The position numbers and the translations under genes were made by a program. Source: Aggregatibacter actinomycetemcomitans DSM 8324 (lineage in GTDB: Bacteria > Pseudomonadota > Gammaproteobacteria > Enterobacterales > Pasteurellaceae). Taken from it: 64,000 nucleotides of DNA. The notes beneath the pieces were generated by a model that was not told where the DNA came from, searched no databases, and was given only the letters and a program-made list of their open reading frames with translations. The stretch covers positions 1 through 64,000 of the forward strand of contig NZ_AQUU01000014.1 of the NCBI RefSeq assembly GCF_000372365.1. The letters run 5' to 3'. The stretch's first letter is position 1; each line of letters opens with the position of its first letter. This document shows, in pieces, positions 1-10,194 of the stretch.

Positions 1-342
1 ATCTGTGCACGTGCTAATGCCAGCTCTCGTTGCAGCTTTTTAAACGCTTTTGGGGAAAAGTCTGTTTGTTCCGGGATTTCAATCGCTTTCTTTTTCATCT
101 TTGGCTTCACTATTTTAGGGCGTTGAGGGTTTATATAAGGGGATTTTACGCCATTAAGCCCTCTTTCACGAAAGGCTTTTCCAATAAATGACTTGAGAAC
201 GAGAAATCTGATGAAATTTAGCCACCTCACGGATACCCAAATCCTGCTCGGTGACCTGTTTGATAGTTTTTTAACGAAATTGGTAAGAGTAAGACATAAT
301 CTGCACCTCAAATTAAGTGTCCGGGTTTTGGGGGGCAGATCA
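1..342 (-). mobile_element. IS3-family (IS150-like) remnant with broken orfA
   Basis: Reading the minus strand from the ATG at 297 gives MSYSYQFR, a TAA stop, then KTIKQVTEQDLGIREVAKFH and QISRSQVIYWK, the helix-turn-helix N-terminus of an IS3/IS150-type OrfA. A one-base shift near 194 is then needed to continue into ERGLNGVKSPYINPQRPKI and a basic, Leu-rich coil running off the window edge. The outer end looks like an IS terminal repeat (TGATCTGCCCCCC... ending at 342). With a stop at codon 9 and a frameshift the transposase cannot be made from this copy. OrfB is not in the window. The family call rests on motif recognition only. Confidence 0.7.
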
Positions 343-521
343 TAGGTGTTTATAAGGAAAATAACCGTTTTTCATTAATTCAAAGTTTAGCAATAGCCTA
401 CCTGTCGCCCGTTGCCATCAACAAAATGGGTGAATGGATTCAAATGCCAAATGTAACCATGCGATGGCTTCTATCGGGTGACAACGCTGCAACCGAAGCT
501 GATAGTCGGCAATCAATTTCG
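343..521 (-). pseudogene. Fic-domain protein fragment, frameshifted and cut by the IS
   Basis: On the minus strand from about 518 the translation reads [20 protein letters not shown] then LAFESIHPF, after which the frame shifts to VDGNGR and shifts again to GRLLLNFELMKNGYFPYK. Together these rebuild the Fic active-site motif HPFxDGNGR and the helix after it. Fic proteins usually AMPylate target proteins using the motif His. At least two frameshifts lie within 60 bases of the motif, an upstream TGA precedes the fragment, and the C-terminal part ends at the IS boundary at 342. This is a dead remnant, not a gene. Confidence 0.7.
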
Positions 522-570
522 GTCAAAAGTGCGGTCATTTTATGAAGTGTTTTTTAAAAATAAAATTGAG

Positions 571-665
571 TGGCGGAAGATCGTAGGAGTTGAACCTACC
601 CGAGACTGCTGGCAGCCTCAACAGGATTTGAAGTCCTGCCGCCTCACCGGAAACGACGATCTTCC
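571..665 (-). tRNA. selC: tRNA-Sec (UCA anticodon)
   Basis: A 95-nt tRNA on the minus strand. The 5' GGAAGATCG pairs with the 3' CGATCTTCC, followed by an encoded GCCA end. The long acceptor stem, the anticodon loop ACTTCAAA (UCA anticodon), the long variable arm and the T-loop GTTCAACTC are those of selenocysteine tRNA, and the sequence closely resembles E. coli selC. It decodes UGA as selenocysteine in proteins such as formate dehydrogenase. Its 3' end faces the fic and IS remnants, consistent with selC serving as an island integration site. Confidence 0.95.
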
Positions 666-683
666 TCTTGGAAATTGATGCGA

Positions 684-712
684 ACTTTAGCGCAAAAGCC
701 CGTGCGATTCAA
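684..712 (-). promoter_or_regulatory. candidate selC promoter
   Basis: On the minus strand TTGAAT (707-712) and TAAAGT (684-689) are separated by 17 bp, which would start transcription about 10-12 bp upstream of the tRNA. The match is moderate and the assignment is by eye. Confidence 0.4.
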
Positions 713-739
713 GTGAAGCGGAAAAATAATCCATTAATT

Positions 740-2212
740 TTATACGGAATATTGGGCGTTTAAATGTTGGCGATAGCGTTGGTAAACGGATTGATATTGT
801 TCCGCATTTTCCGCTATCGGCGCTGTGCGCGTCGCTTCATTTAACTGTACGAAAGCTCGGCATAATTCCGCCAGCGAACCCTGTTTATTTGCCCACATGG
901 CTTGAATTGCGGCGCCCAATGCGGCAGCTTCTTCCTCCATCAGGCACACTACGTTGACGTTCATAATGTCGGCAATCATTTGCCGCCATACGGCACTTTT
1001 CGCCCCGCCGCCAATCAGGCGGATTTCGGTGGCGGCCAGCCCCGCCTGTTCAAATAAATCCAAGCCGTAGCGCAAGGTAAAACTGGAGCTTTCCATCACG
1101 GCGCGGGATAAATTGGCGCGGGTGAAATTGCCCGCATCCAAGCCCAAAATCGCCGCTTTGCTATTCGGCAATGCCGGCACCCGTTCGCCGTTAAAGAAGG
1201 GCAGAATGGTCACGCCGTCGGCGCCGATATTGGCTTGTTGTACCAATTCATTGAATTCGCTCACGTTAATTTCCAGCAGTTGCATGAGATTTTTGTTAGC
1301 GGACGTCACGTTCATGGTGCAAACCAACGGCAACCAGCCGCCGGAAGAGGAACAAAAATCGGCAATCATCGGCGGCAAATCGGGGAGCGGTTTATCGCTG
1401 TAGGCATAGAGCGTGCCCGACGTGCCTAAGCTCATGGTGACGATGCCTTGTTGAATATTGCCGGTACCGATGGCGCCCATCATGTTGTTGTCGCCGCCGG
1501 CGGAAACAATGACGTCATTCTCCAGTCCTAATTGGCGCGCGACATCTGCTTTCACCGTGCCGAGAATTTGGTCAGCGTCGATTAAGTGCGGTAGATTTTC
1601 CAGGCATTTTTCCGGGGCAATAAGGCGCAACACCTCCTCGTCCCAACAACGTCGCACCACATCAAAATAACCGGTGCCGGAGGCGTCACCATATTCGGTA
1701 CAGAATTTGCCCGTGAGCCAATAATTGAGATAATCATGGGGTAGCATGATTTTGTCGATTTGTTGGTAAATATCCGCTTGATATTTGCGCAACCAACGGA
1801 TTTTAGATGCCGTATAACCGGTTTGACAAACAATGCCAAGGCGTTCAAAACAAGCTTGTTCGCCACCGAATAGCGCTAAAATCTCCGCATTTTCCGAGGC
1901 AGTTTCCGTGTCGCACCAAAGTTTGGCATGGTATAATGGCTGGTTGTTTTTATCCAGCACCACCAAGCCGTGTTGCTGCCCGGAAATGCCGATACCACGA
2001 ATTAAGTGCGGTTGAATTTCGGCTTGTTTTATGGCATCGGCAAAGGCATTTTTAAACGCCGTAATCCACCAATCCGGTGCTTGCTCGCGCCGTCCATCGG
2101 AGTTTTCAATGAGCTGATGGGCAGCATAGCCACTGCCCAGCACCTTATGCTGTTGACTATCTACAACAATCACTTTCGTGCCTTGTGTGCCGCAATCGAC
2201 GCCAAGATACAT
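740..2212 (-). CDS. xylB: xylulokinase
   Basis: Phosphorylates D-xylulose to xylulose 5-phosphate in the cytoplasm, the second step of xylose catabolism. The 490-residue FGGY-family kinase starts MYLGVDCGTQGTK (phosphate-binding loop), has GISGQQHGLVVLD, the GGDNNMMGAIGTG region with the catalytic Asp, SLGTSGTLY, and the C-terminal nucleotide motif LIGGGAKSAVWRQ. The start at 2212 is preferred over an upstream codon because a GGAGGT ribosome site lies 6-7 bases before it. It follows xylA in one operon, 48 bp downstream. Confidence 0.95.
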   Translation of the reverse strand: MYLGVDCGTQGTKVIVVDSQQHKVLGSGYAAHQLIENSDGRREQAPDWWITAFKNAFADAIKQAEIQPHLIRGIGISGQQHGLVVLDKNNQPLYHAKLWCDTETASENAEILALFGGEQACFERLGIVCQTGYTASKIRWLRKYQADIYQQIDKIMLPHDYLNYWLTGKFCTEYGDASGTGYFDVVRRCWDEEVLRLIAPEKCLENLPHLIDADQILGTVKADVARQLGLENDVIVSAGGDNNMMGAIGTGNIQQGIVTMSLGTSGTLYAYSDKPLPDLPPMIADFCSSSGGWLPLVCTMNVTSANKNLMQLLEINVSEFNELVQQANIGADGVTILPFFNGERVPALPNSKAAILGLDAGNFTRANLSRAVMESSSFTLRYGLDLFEQAGLAATEIRLIGGGAKSAVWRQMIADIMNVNVVCLMEEEAAALGAAIQAMWANKQGSLAELCRAFVQLNEATRTAPIAENAEQYQSVYQRYRQHLNAQYSV

Positions 2213-2260
2213 AAAACACCTCCGTAAAAATACCGAAAAAAACCACCGCACATTTACCGA

Positions 2261-3580
2261 TTAACGGTAAATGTAACCGTTCACCAAGTTTTCCAGATAC
2301 TCCTGTTTACCGGACACCGGTTGCGGATCCAAGCTTTGTTGCTCAACCGCCTGCGCGAGCTGTGCCAAAGAAGCGTTACCCTGCAAAATTTGCTGACCGA
2401 GGGATTGCCGCCAACCGGCATAACGCGCATCGACGATTTGTTGCAGGCGTTGTTCTTCCAGTATTTGTGCCGCCCGTTTGAAGGATAACGCCAACACGTC
2501 GATAGCACCGATGTGCGCATAGAACAAATCATAAGGATCGGTACTTTGACGGCGGATTTTCGCATCAAAGTTGAAACCGCCGGTAGTAAAGCCACCGTTT
2601 TTCAGAATTTCATACATCACCAGCGTATTTTCTTCCACACTGTTCGGGAATTGGTCGGTGTCCCAGCCTAATTGTGGGTCGCCACGGTTGGCGTCGATGG
2701 AACCGAAAATATCCAGCGCGAACGCTGTTGCCACTTCATGCTGGAAGGTGTGCCCCGCCAAGATGGCGTGGTTGGCTTCAATGTTCACTTTAATTTCATT
2801 TTCCAAACCGAACTGTTTTAAGAAACCGTACACCATCGCCACATCATAATCGTATTGATGTTTAGTCGGTTCCTGCGGTTTCGGTTCAATGAGCAACGTG
2901 CCGTTAAAACCGATGTTATGTTTATGTTCCACCACCATTTGCATGAAGCGTCCGATTTGTTCGCGTTCACGTTTTAAATCCGTATTAAGCAGGGTTTCAT
3001 AACCTTCGCGACCGCCCCAGAGCACATAGTTTTCGCCGCCCAAACGCTTGGTAGCATTCATGGCGTGATATACCTGCGTTGCCGCCCAGGCGAACACCTC
3101 CGGATTCGGATTGGTGGAGGCGCCGGACATATAACGCGGATGGCTGAAACAGTTTGCCGTACCCCATAGCAATTTTACGCCGGTTTCCGCCTGTTTACGT
3201 TCAAGAATGTCCGTTATCGTGTTGAAATTATGAATGTAATCCTTAATGGAATTGCCTTCCGGCGCCACATCCACATCGTGGAAACAATAATAAGGCACGC
3301 CTAATTTGGTGAAAAACTCAAAAGCAATGTCCGCTTTTTGTTTTGCCGCCTCTAACGTGCCGGCATTCTTCTGCCAGCTGCGATCCAGCGAACCCAAGCC
3401 GAACATATCGGTACCGTTCCAGCAAAACGTATGCCAATAACATACCGCCAAACGCAAATGCTCCGCCATGGTTTTGCCAAGAGTGACCTGATTGGCGTCG
3501 TAATATTTATACGCGAAGGGATTGGTTGAGTCAGGACCTTCGTAGCGAACTTTGTCAATATTGTTTAAATAGTTTGTCAT
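2261..3580 (-). CDS. xylA: xylose isomerase (class II)
   Basis: Interconverts D-xylose and D-xylulose with divalent metals. The length of 439 residues matches the class II enzymes of gamma-proteobacteria. Visible signatures are [10 protein letters not shown], the metal ligand region [33 protein letters not shown], and [25 protein letters not shown] site precedes the ATG. It is the first gene of xylAB and is transcribed away from xylFGH across a shared regulatory region with CRP and probable XylR sites. Confidence 0.97.
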   Translation of the reverse strand: MTNYLNNIDKVRYEGPDSTNPFAYKYYDANQVTLGKTMAEHLRLAVCYWHTFCWNGTDMFGLGSLDRSWQKNAGTLEAAKQKADIAFEFFTKLGVPYYCFHDVDVAPEGNSIKDYIHNFNTITDILERKQAETGVKLLWGTANCFSHPRYMSGASTNPNPEVFAWAATQVYHAMNATKRLGGENYVLWGGREGYETLLNTDLKREREQIGRFMQMVVEHKHNIGFNGTLLIEPKPQEPTKHQYDYDVAMVYGFLKQFGLENEIKVNIEANHAILAGHTFQHEVATAFALDIFGSIDANRGDPQLGWDTDQFPNSVEENTLVMYEILKNGGFTTGGFNFDAKIRRQSTDPYDLFYAHIGAIDVLALSFKRAAQILEEQRLQQIVDARYAGWRQSLGQQILQGNASLAQLAQAVEQQSLDPQPVSGKQEYLENLVNGYIYR

Positions 3581-3640
3581 TTTAGCCTCCGGGACAGGGT
3601 TAATTTGGCACTATTCTTGATAAAAGCCCTTTGACGATCA

Positions 3641-3713
3641 ATTACGTTATTTCGCATTGGATTTAAGATTATTGTTTATTGTGGACTGGGTCACAAAAGA
3701 GAAAAAACGTAAT
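3641..3713. promoter_or_regulatory. xylA/xylF divergent control region: CRP site and two inverted XylR-type boxes
   Basis: A CRP-like site TGTGG-N6-TCACA occupies 3680-3695. It is flanked by two copies of a 13-mer in opposite orientation: GAAATAACGTAAT on the minus strand (3641-3653) and GAAAAAACGTAAT on the plus strand (3701-3713), identical at 12 of 13 positions. Each copy points toward one of the two divergent transcripts. The AraC/LacI-like XylR encoded at 10195 is the natural candidate to bind them. The match to the known E. coli XylR site is from memory and is an inference. Confidence 0.6.
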
Positions 3714-3837
3714 AGGCTCGGAAGATCTGATAATTGCGTTTCTTTGAAACGGAGTGATAAAACTACGTTCAGAGTAATATAAGTCGCTTCTCTAACACCC
3801 TTTTAATTCATTCACTATCACTATTTGAGGTGTCATT

Positions 3838-4836
3838 ATGAAAATCAAATTTGCTTTATTATCTCTTGCTGCCGCACTTGCCTTGTGCAGCACCACCGGC
3901 TTCGCCAAAGACTTAAAAATCGGTATGTCCATTGATGATTTACGTTTAGAAAGATGGCAAAAAGACAGCAGTATTTTCGTTAAAAAAGCGGAAGCGTTAG
4001 GCGCCAAAGTTTATGTTCAATCCGCCAACGGCGATGATTCGGCACAAATTTCACAAATCGAAAACATGATTAATAAAAATATTGATGTGCTGGTGATTAT
4101 TCCGCATAACGGTGAAGTATTAAGCAATGTCATTGCAGAGGCGAAAAAAGAAGGCATCAAAGTTTTAGCTTATGACCGTTTAATTAATAACGCGGATCTG
4201 GACTTTTACGTTTCCTTTGATAATGAAAAAGTCGGTGAATTACAAGCGCAAAGTGTTATTGAGAAAAAACCGGAAGGTAACTATTTCTTAATGGGCGGCT
4301 CGCCAGTAGATAACAACGCGAAACTTTTCCGCAAAGGTCAAATGAAAGTATTACAACCGTTAATTGATAGCGGAAAAATTAAAGTGGTGGGTGACCAATG
4401 GGTTGATTCTTGGTTACCGGAAAAATCCTTACAAATTATGGAAAATACGCTAACCGCCAACAAAAATAATATTGATGCCGTTGTTGCTTCGAACGATGCC
4501 ACCGCCGGCGGGGCAATTCAGGCGCTTTCCGCGCAGGGTTTATCCGGCAAAGTAGCGATTTCCGGTCAGGATGCCGACTTGGCGGCAATTAAACGCATTG
4601 TGGAAGGCACACAAACCATGACCGTGTATAAACCGATAGCCTTATTGGCGGATAAAGCGGCTGAAATTTCCGTTGCCTTGGCTAAGGATGAAAAACCGCA
4701 ATCCAATGCGGAATTAAATAACGGCTTGAAAAACGTGCCATCCTACCTACTTGAACCTATCGTCGTTGATAAAAATAATATTGAAACCACGATTATTAAG
4801 GACGGGTTCCATTCTAAAGATAGCATTTATAAATAA
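3838..4836 (+). CDS. xylF: D-xylose ABC transporter, periplasmic binding protein
   Basis: A 332-residue periplasmic sugar-binding protein of the ribose/xylose type I fold. The signal peptide has a KIK n-region, a Leu/Ala core and a likely cleavage after GFA at residue 23. The mature part begins with [17 protein letters not shown], typical of XylF, and contains [16 protein letters not shown] and [14 protein letters not shown] in the hinge/ligand region. It is preceded by a GAGGTG ribosome site and is the first gene of xylFGH. Expression is probably induced by xylose through XylR and CRP. Confidence 0.96.
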   Translation: MKIKFALLSLAAALALCSTTGFAKDLKIGMSIDDLRLERWQKDSSIFVKKAEALGAKVYVQSANGDDSAQISQIENMINKNIDVLVIIPHNGEVLSNVIAEAKKEGIKVLAYDRLINNADLDFYVSFDNEKVGELQAQSVIEKKPEGNYFLMGGSPVDNNAKLFRKGQMKVLQPLIDSGKIKVVGDQWVDSWLPEKSLQIMENTLTANKNNIDAVVASNDATAGGAIQALSAQGLSGKVAISGQDADLAAIKRIVEGTQTMTVYKPIALLADKAAEISVALAKDEKPQSNAELNNGLKNVPSYLLEPIVVDKNNIETTIIKDGFHSKDSIYK

Positions 4837-4895
4837 CGCAACAGGGAGGCTTATGCCTCCCGAATTCTAATAGCAAATCACAAAAGGTTTCCATT

Positions 4896-6407
4896 ATGGC
4901 TCTATTAGAAATGAAAAATATCACCAAGAAATTCGGCGATGTTGTAGCATTAAACAACATTTCCATTTCCTTGGAAAAAGCGGAGATTCTGTCTTTATGT
5001 GGTGAAAACGGCTCCGGTAAATCCACCTTAATGAAGGTATTATGCGGCATTTATCCTTTCGGCGATTATGAAGGCGATATTTATTTCAGTGATGAAAAAA
5101 TCGTTGCCAAAAACATTAAAGATACGGAAGAAAAAGGCATTTCCATTATTCACCAGGAATTAACCTTGGTAAAAAATATGTCCATTTTGGAAAATATGTT
5201 TTTGGGCAACGAAATCACCAAAGGCGGCATTACCGACGACAACGAAATGTATTTACGCTGTAAAAAACTGTTGGAACAAGTCCAACTGGATATTGACCCG
5301 CACACCAAAGTCGGTGAATTAGGTTTGGGGCAGCAACAACTTGTTGAAATTGCCAAAGCCTTAAATAAACAGGTTCGTTTGCTGATTTTAGACGAACCGA
5401 CAGCATCATTAACCGAAAAAGAAACGGCGATTTTATTAAATCTGGTAAAAGATTTACGCGCCCATAATATCGCCTGCATTTACATTTCCCACAAACTCAA
5501 TGAAGTTAAAGAAATCTCCGACAAAATCTGTGTGATTCGCGACGGTGAGCATATCGGTACCCGTGATGCGAAAACCATGACGGAAGATGACATCATCACC
5601 ATGATGGTAGGCCGTGAAATCACGTCTTTATATCCCCATGAAGCACATGAAATCGGTGAGGAAATCCTGCGGGTGGAACATATTACCGCTTGGCATCCCA
5701 TTAATACCCATATTAAACGGGTAAGTAACGCGTCGTTTACGCTCCATAAAGGAGAGATTTTAGGGGTTGCCGGTTTAGTCGGCTCCGGACGAACAGAAAT
5801 GGTGCAATGTATTTTTGGTTCCTACCCGGGTAAACATGAAGGTGAGATTTTTATTCATAACCATAAAGTAAAAATTCGTAATTGCAGCGAAGCCATTAAA
5901 CACAATATCGTAATGGTGCCGGAAGATCGCAAAAAACACGGTATCGTTGCCATTATGGGCGTGGGAAAAAATATTACGCTACCTTCATTACGCAATTATT
6001 GTTTCGGTAAACGGGTCATCAATGAAGCCTTGGAAGAAACGGTAATTAACCAAGCTATCGCCCAGTTAAAAGTCAAAACGTCTTCACCGCACTTAGCCAT
6101 CGGGCGTTTAAGCGGCGGCAATCAGCAAAAAGCGATTCTTGCCAAATCCTTATTACTTAAACCTCAAATTCTGATTTTGGATGAACCTACACGCGGGATC
6201 GATGTGGGCGCCAAATATGAAATTTATAAACTTATCAACCAACTGGCACAAGAAGGCATCGCGATTATTGTCATTTCCTCCGAATTGCCGGAAGTGCTTG
6301 GCATTAGCGATCGGGTTTTAGTGATGCACCAAGGTCAGATTAAAGCGGATTTAATCAATAATCATCTGACACAGGAACAGGTCATGGAAGCGGCGCTAAA
6401 GAAGTAA
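4896..6407 (+). CDS. xylG: D-xylose ABC transporter, double ATPase subunit
   Basis: A 503-residue fused ATPase with two ABC domains, as in RbsA and MglA. The first has Walker [10 protein letters not shown] (36-44), a signature [15 protein letters not shown] and Walker [16 protein letters not shown]. The second has a degenerate P-loop [10 protein letters not shown], the signature [15 protein letters not shown] and [17 protein letters not shown]. It powers import through XylH of xylose delivered by XylF. It ends 3 bp before xylH, so the two are translated together. Confidence 0.96.
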   Translation: MALLEMKNITKKFGDVVALNNISISLEKAEILSLCGENGSGKSTLMKVLCGIYPFGDYEGDIYFSDEKIVAKNIKDTEEKGISIIHQELTLVKNMSILENMFLGNEITKGGITDDNEMYLRCKKLLEQVQLDIDPHTKVGELGLGQQQLVEIAKALNKQVRLLILDEPTASLTEKETAILLNLVKDLRAHNIACIYISHKLNEVKEISDKICVIRDGEHIGTRDAKTMTEDDIITMMVGREITSLYPHEAHEIGEEILRVEHITAWHPINTHIKRVSNASFTLHKGEILGVAGLVGSGRTEMVQCIFGSYPGKHEGEIFIHNHKVKIRNCSEAIKHNIVMVPEDRKKHGIVAIMGVGKNITLPSLRNYCFGKRVINEALEETVINQAIAQLKVKTSSPHLAIGRLSGGNQQKAILAKSLLLKPQILILDEPTRGIDVGAKYEIYKLINQLAQEGIAIIVISSELPEVLGISDRVLVMHQGQIKADLINNHLTQEQVMEAALKK

Positions 6408-6410
6408 TTT

Positions 6411-7478
6411 ATGTCTAAATTGAAATCAATAAATTTACAGGTTTATATTATGCTTATTGCCATTGTGGTGATTATGGCATTCTTCTTTGTCGCCACCGAC
6501 GGCGCTTACCTGAGTGCGCGTAATATTTCCAATCTATTACGCCAAACCTCCATTACGGGCATTCTCGCCATCGGCATGATTTTCGTGATTATCTCTGCCG
6601 AGATTGACTTATCCGTCGGTTCATTAATGGGATTACTCGGCGGTTTTGCCGCCATCGCCGATGTTTGGTGGGGCTGGCCGTTACCGTTAACCATTATAAC
6701 AACGTTGCTTATCGGCATTGTGCTCGGCGCTTGCACCGGCTGGTGGGTTGCCTATCGAAAAGTACCCTCTTTTATTGTCACATTGGCGGGAATGCTGATT
6801 TTCCGCGGGATGTTGGTCGGCGCAACCAACGGCACCACGGTTTCACCGATTATCAAAGACATGACAATCATCGGTCAAGGCTACCTTCCCGATACCACCG
6901 GCATTATTTTAGGTTGTGTTGCCGTTATTTGTTTCTTCCTATGGGGTTCTTATCAACGCAAAACCCGCAAAAATCTTAACTTAAGCGTTACCGGCACAGG
7001 TAAAGAAACCATGAAATACGGTTTATTCGCCATTGGTGTACTGGGTGCGATCTATCTCTTAAATGATTATCGGGGCATTCCGTTCCCGGTGTTGCTTCTG
7101 GCGATTTTAGCGGTTATCGGTATGTTCATTGCACGAAAAACCGCATTCGGACGACACATTTATGCCATTGGCGGTAATATTGAGGCTGCCAGATTATCAG
7201 GCATCAATGTTGAAAAAATCAAACTCATGATTTTCTCCATTAACGGCTTAATGGTCGCCATCGCCGGGTTAATTCTCAGTGCCCGTTTAGGTGCCGGCGC
7301 GCCGTCCGCCGGTCAAAATGCCGAACTGGACGCCATCGCCGCCTGTGTTATCGGCGGTGCAAGCCTCGCCGGCGGTGTCGGTAGCGTTTACGGCGTGGTT
7401 ATCGGTGCATTGATTATCGCCTTATTGGACAACGGTATGAGTATGTTAGACGTGCCGATAATAATGTTATCTCCTTAA
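6411..7478 (+). CDS. xylH: D-xylose ABC transporter permease, C-terminally truncated
   Basis: A multi-spanning inner-membrane permease of 355 residues. The core is clearly Xyl[78 protein letters not shown] and [18 protein letters not shown]. coli XylH (recalled as 393 residues) continues after MSMLDVP with a last hydrophobic helix of about 25 residues. Here DVP is followed only by IIMLSP and a stop, so that helix is missing. The break at about 7456 sits just before the patB/nhaC pair. Whether the shortened permease still works is unclear. Confidence 0.9.
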   Translation: MSKLKSINLQVYIMLIAIVVIMAFFFVATDGAYLSARNISNLLRQTSITGILAIGMIFVIISAEIDLSVGSLMGLLGGFAAIADVWWGWPLPLTIITTLLIGIVLGACTGWWVAYRKVPSFIVTLAGMLIFRGMLVGATNGTTVSPIIKDMTIIGQGYLPDTTGIILGCVAVICFFLWGSYQRKTRKNLNLSVTGTGKETMKYGLFAIGVLGAIYLLNDYRGIPFPVLLLAILAVIGMFIARKTAFGRHIYAIGGNIEAARLSGINVEKIKLMIFSINGLMVAIAGLILSARLGAGAPSAGQNAELDAIAACVIGGASLAGGVGSVYGVVIGALIIALLDNGMSMLDVPIIMLSP

Positions 7479-7487
7479 GGAAAAATA

Positions 7488-8684
7488 ATGGAAATCAAAT
7501 TTGATCAATGGGTTAATCGAATCGGAACGGATAGTGCCAAATGGGATGTCCCTTATTCAAAATATGGTTCCGATATTATTCCTCTGTCGGTAGCGGATAT
7601 GGATCTTCCTGCGCCGCAGGAAATTATTGAATTATTGAACGAACGTAATCGGTTGGGCATATACGGATATACAATAATATCGGATGATTATTATCCGCTC
7701 ATAACCGATTATTTCAAAAGACATTACGCTTACTATGCAAGCCCTGAAGATATTGTATTTTGCCCGCGAATAATTCAAGCGGTATCAATTTATATCAGAG
7801 AATTTACAACCGAGAACGATACTATTTGCTTATTTACGCCTTCTTATTCGCCTATGCTTAATGCCGTATTACTAAATAACCGAAAGCTGTCGCAATGTCC
7901 TTTAGTTTACTACAATCAAAAATATCATATTGATTTTAAAAAACTGGAAATATGTTTTAGTCATTCCGACGTATTTATTCTGATTTCTCCACATAATCCC
8001 ACCGGTTTGGTGTTTAGCATTCAGGATCTCAATCGAATTGCATTACTGGCGGAAAAGTATCATGTCTTTATTATTTCGGATGATATTCATGCAGATTTTG
8101 ATTTTTCAGGCGAGAAACATCATATTATTTCTTCGATTAATCATTATGTAAAAGAACATTCGATTATTTGCACTTCCCCGTCAAAAACCTTTAATTTAGC
8201 CGGTTTAGAAATTTCAAATCTGATTATTCATAATCACGTCATACGAAATAAATTTAATCGATTACTGCAACAATTAGGCATCCATAATCCTAATTACTTC
8301 TCCATTCCCGCCATAAAAGCAGCTTACCGAAACGGTGATGTCTGGCTGAGAGAATTACAACAATATATCCTTGAGAATAAGCAGTTTGTTAAACGTTTCT
8401 TTACAGCGCATATTCCTGAACTGGACGTCGCTGATACAACCGGTACCTATCTGGTATGGGTTAATTATTCCCGCTTAAAAATAGACGAACAGCTATTGAA
8501 ACATTGGCTATTGCATTTAGCCCGCGTTGAAATGTCTTGGGGAAGTGACTTCGGGGAAGATGGGAATAGATTCTTTCGTATGAATATTGCAGTACCACGC
8601 TCCTGTTTGATTAGTTGTTTAAACAGAATTAAGCAGGCTTTTCTTTTATTAAAAAAAGAGGGATATTGCTATGCAGCACAGTAA
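7488..8684 (+). CDS. PatB/MalY-type PLP-dependent C-S lyase
   Basis: A 398-residue fold-type I PLP enzyme of the MalY/PatB class, which usually performs beta-elimination on cystathionine or cysteine-like substrates. Visible are FDQWVNRIGTDSAKWD at the N-terminus, PLSVADMDLPAPQEI, the SPHNPTG motif (N170), SDDIHADF (D198/D199) and the PLP lysine K233 in SPSKTFNLAGL. The AT-rich codon use differs from the xyl genes. Its 3' end overlaps nhaC by 14 bp, so the two probably form one unit inserted between xylH and xylR. The real substrate cannot be told from sequence. Confidence 0.85.
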   Translation: MEIKFDQWVNRIGTDSAKWDVPYSKYGSDIIPLSVADMDLPAPQEIIELLNERNRLGIYGYTIISDDYYPLITDYFKRHYAYYASPEDIVFCPRIIQAVSIYIREFTTENDTICLFTPSYSPMLNAVLLNNRKLSQCPLVYYNQKYHIDFKKLEICFSHSDVFILISPHNPTGLVFSIQDLNRIALLAEKYHVFIISDDIHADFDFSGEKHHIISSINHYVKEHSIICTSPSKTFNLAGLEISNLIIHNHVIRNKFNRLLQQLGIHNPNYFSIPAIKAAYRNGDVWLRELQQYILENKQFVKRFFTAHIPELDVADTTGTYLVWVNYSRLKIDEQLLKHWLLHLARVEMSWGSDFGEDGNRFFRMNIAVPRSCLISCLNRIKQAFLLLKKEGYCYAAQ

Positions 8685-10080
8685 CACACAAATAAAAATA
8701 CCGACTTTAGCACAAGCACTATCACCAATAATCGTTATGTTACTATTATTGGGCTTAGGTTATGCGCTGTTTGATCTGCCGCCGGAACCACTCATGGTAG
8801 TTTCTTGTGTGTTTGCCGGCTTTTTAGTGAAATATTTAGGCTTTCGCTATAATGATATGCTGAACGCTATTGCAGGGAAAATTGCTAAAACTATGCCGGC
8901 ATTATTGATTTTAATCACCGTCGGTTTACTCATCGGGACTTGGATTGCAGGTGGTACGATTCCGATGATGATTTATTATGGGTTGAAGGTAATTGATCCT
9001 AAATTTTTATACATTACCGCCTTGTTTTTGACTTCTGTGGTTTCTATTTGTACCGGCACATCTTGAGGTTCGGCCGGAACCGTAGGCGTGGCTTTTATGG
9101 GGGTCGCGACCGGATTAAACGCCAACCTTGCCGCCACCGCAGGTGCTGTCGTAGCAGGAGCCTATTTCGGGGATAAGCTTTCACCGTTATCCGACACCAC
9201 AAATATCGCATCGGCAGCAACCGGTGTGGATTTATATGAGCATATTACCCATCTGTTATATACCACACTCCCGTCTTTTATACTGGCAGCGATAGTTTAT
9301 ATCATATATGGAATGAATGCGGATTTTCAGAACGTAGCAACGCCGGAAAAAGTTGCACTCATGCTATCCGGTTTGGAGTCAATTTATCATTTCAACTTAT
9401 TATTAATTCCTGTCATCATTATTTTATGGGGCTCCATTACCAAAAAACCGACCATTCCGGTCATGTTATTATCGGCATTCGTTGCAATGTCAAATGCATT
9501 TTTTATCCAACACGTTGCGTTGCATGACATTGTAAACAGTGCGGTTAATGGTTTTAATGTATCAATGGTCCATAGTGATGTTCAAATTAGTTCGGATTTA
9601 AACCGTCTGTTAAATCGTGGCGGGATGAATTCAATGATGGGAACTTTACTGATCTGCTTTTGCGCATTATCGTTCGCCGGTGTTTTATCATTAAGCGGCG
9701 CATTGGATGTCATTATTAACAATCTATTGAAATTGGTAAAATCCACTGCGTCACTCATTGTCGCGACGATTATCTGCGGCTTAACCATGATAGGTGTAAC
9801 CAGCAACGGGCAGGTTTCCATCCTGATTCCGGGTGAAATGCTACGGGATGCCTATATCGAACGTGATCTGCACCCCAAAAATCTCAGCCGGACGATAGAA
9901 GACTCGGCGACTATCATTGAACCGATCCTACCTTGGACAGCTGCCGGCGCTTATATGGCCGGCACTTTAGGCGTAGCGACATTGTCTTATTTACCTTGGG
10001 CCGTGCTATGCTGGAGCGGTATCGTCTTTGCGACAATTTGGGGAATTACCAGTTTCGGTATAGCTAAATTAAATCAATAG
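8671..10080 (+). pseudogene. nhaC: NhaC-family Na+/H+ antiporter, interrupted by an in-frame TGA
   Basis: Two collinear pieces in one frame: residues 1-131 (8671-9063) ending at CTGTS, a TGA at 9064-9066, then GSAGTVGVAFMGVATG onward to 10080. Read through, the product would be 469 residues with about 11-12 membrane spans. In NhaC proteins the motif is TSWGSAGT, so the TGA most simply replaces a TGG tryptophan codon. NhaC relatives exchange Na+ (or an organic acid) for H+. The later part keeps typical motifs such as GDKLSPLSDTTNIAS and LIPGEM. No other lesion is visible, so the mutation looks recent. Confidence 0.85.
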
Positions 10081-10194
10081 CCGTTAAAAAGTGCGGTCGG
10101 TTTTTTGAGTGAAATCACAGAGATGAAATAAAGCAGTTTTCTTCGCGGCGAATTTGTGTATGCTAATATCAGTTGCCGCAAAGGGAATGATGTG

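Noticed and set aside
9064-9081. TGA in nhaC followed by hairpin GGTTC-GGCCG-GAACC, as if a selenocysteine codon with SECIS, with selC in the window
   Set aside because: The motif position is Trp in the NhaC family as I know it, the hairpin bases encode the conserved GSAGT and would be there anyway, and the stem lies directly at the TGA rather than with the usual bacterial spacing.
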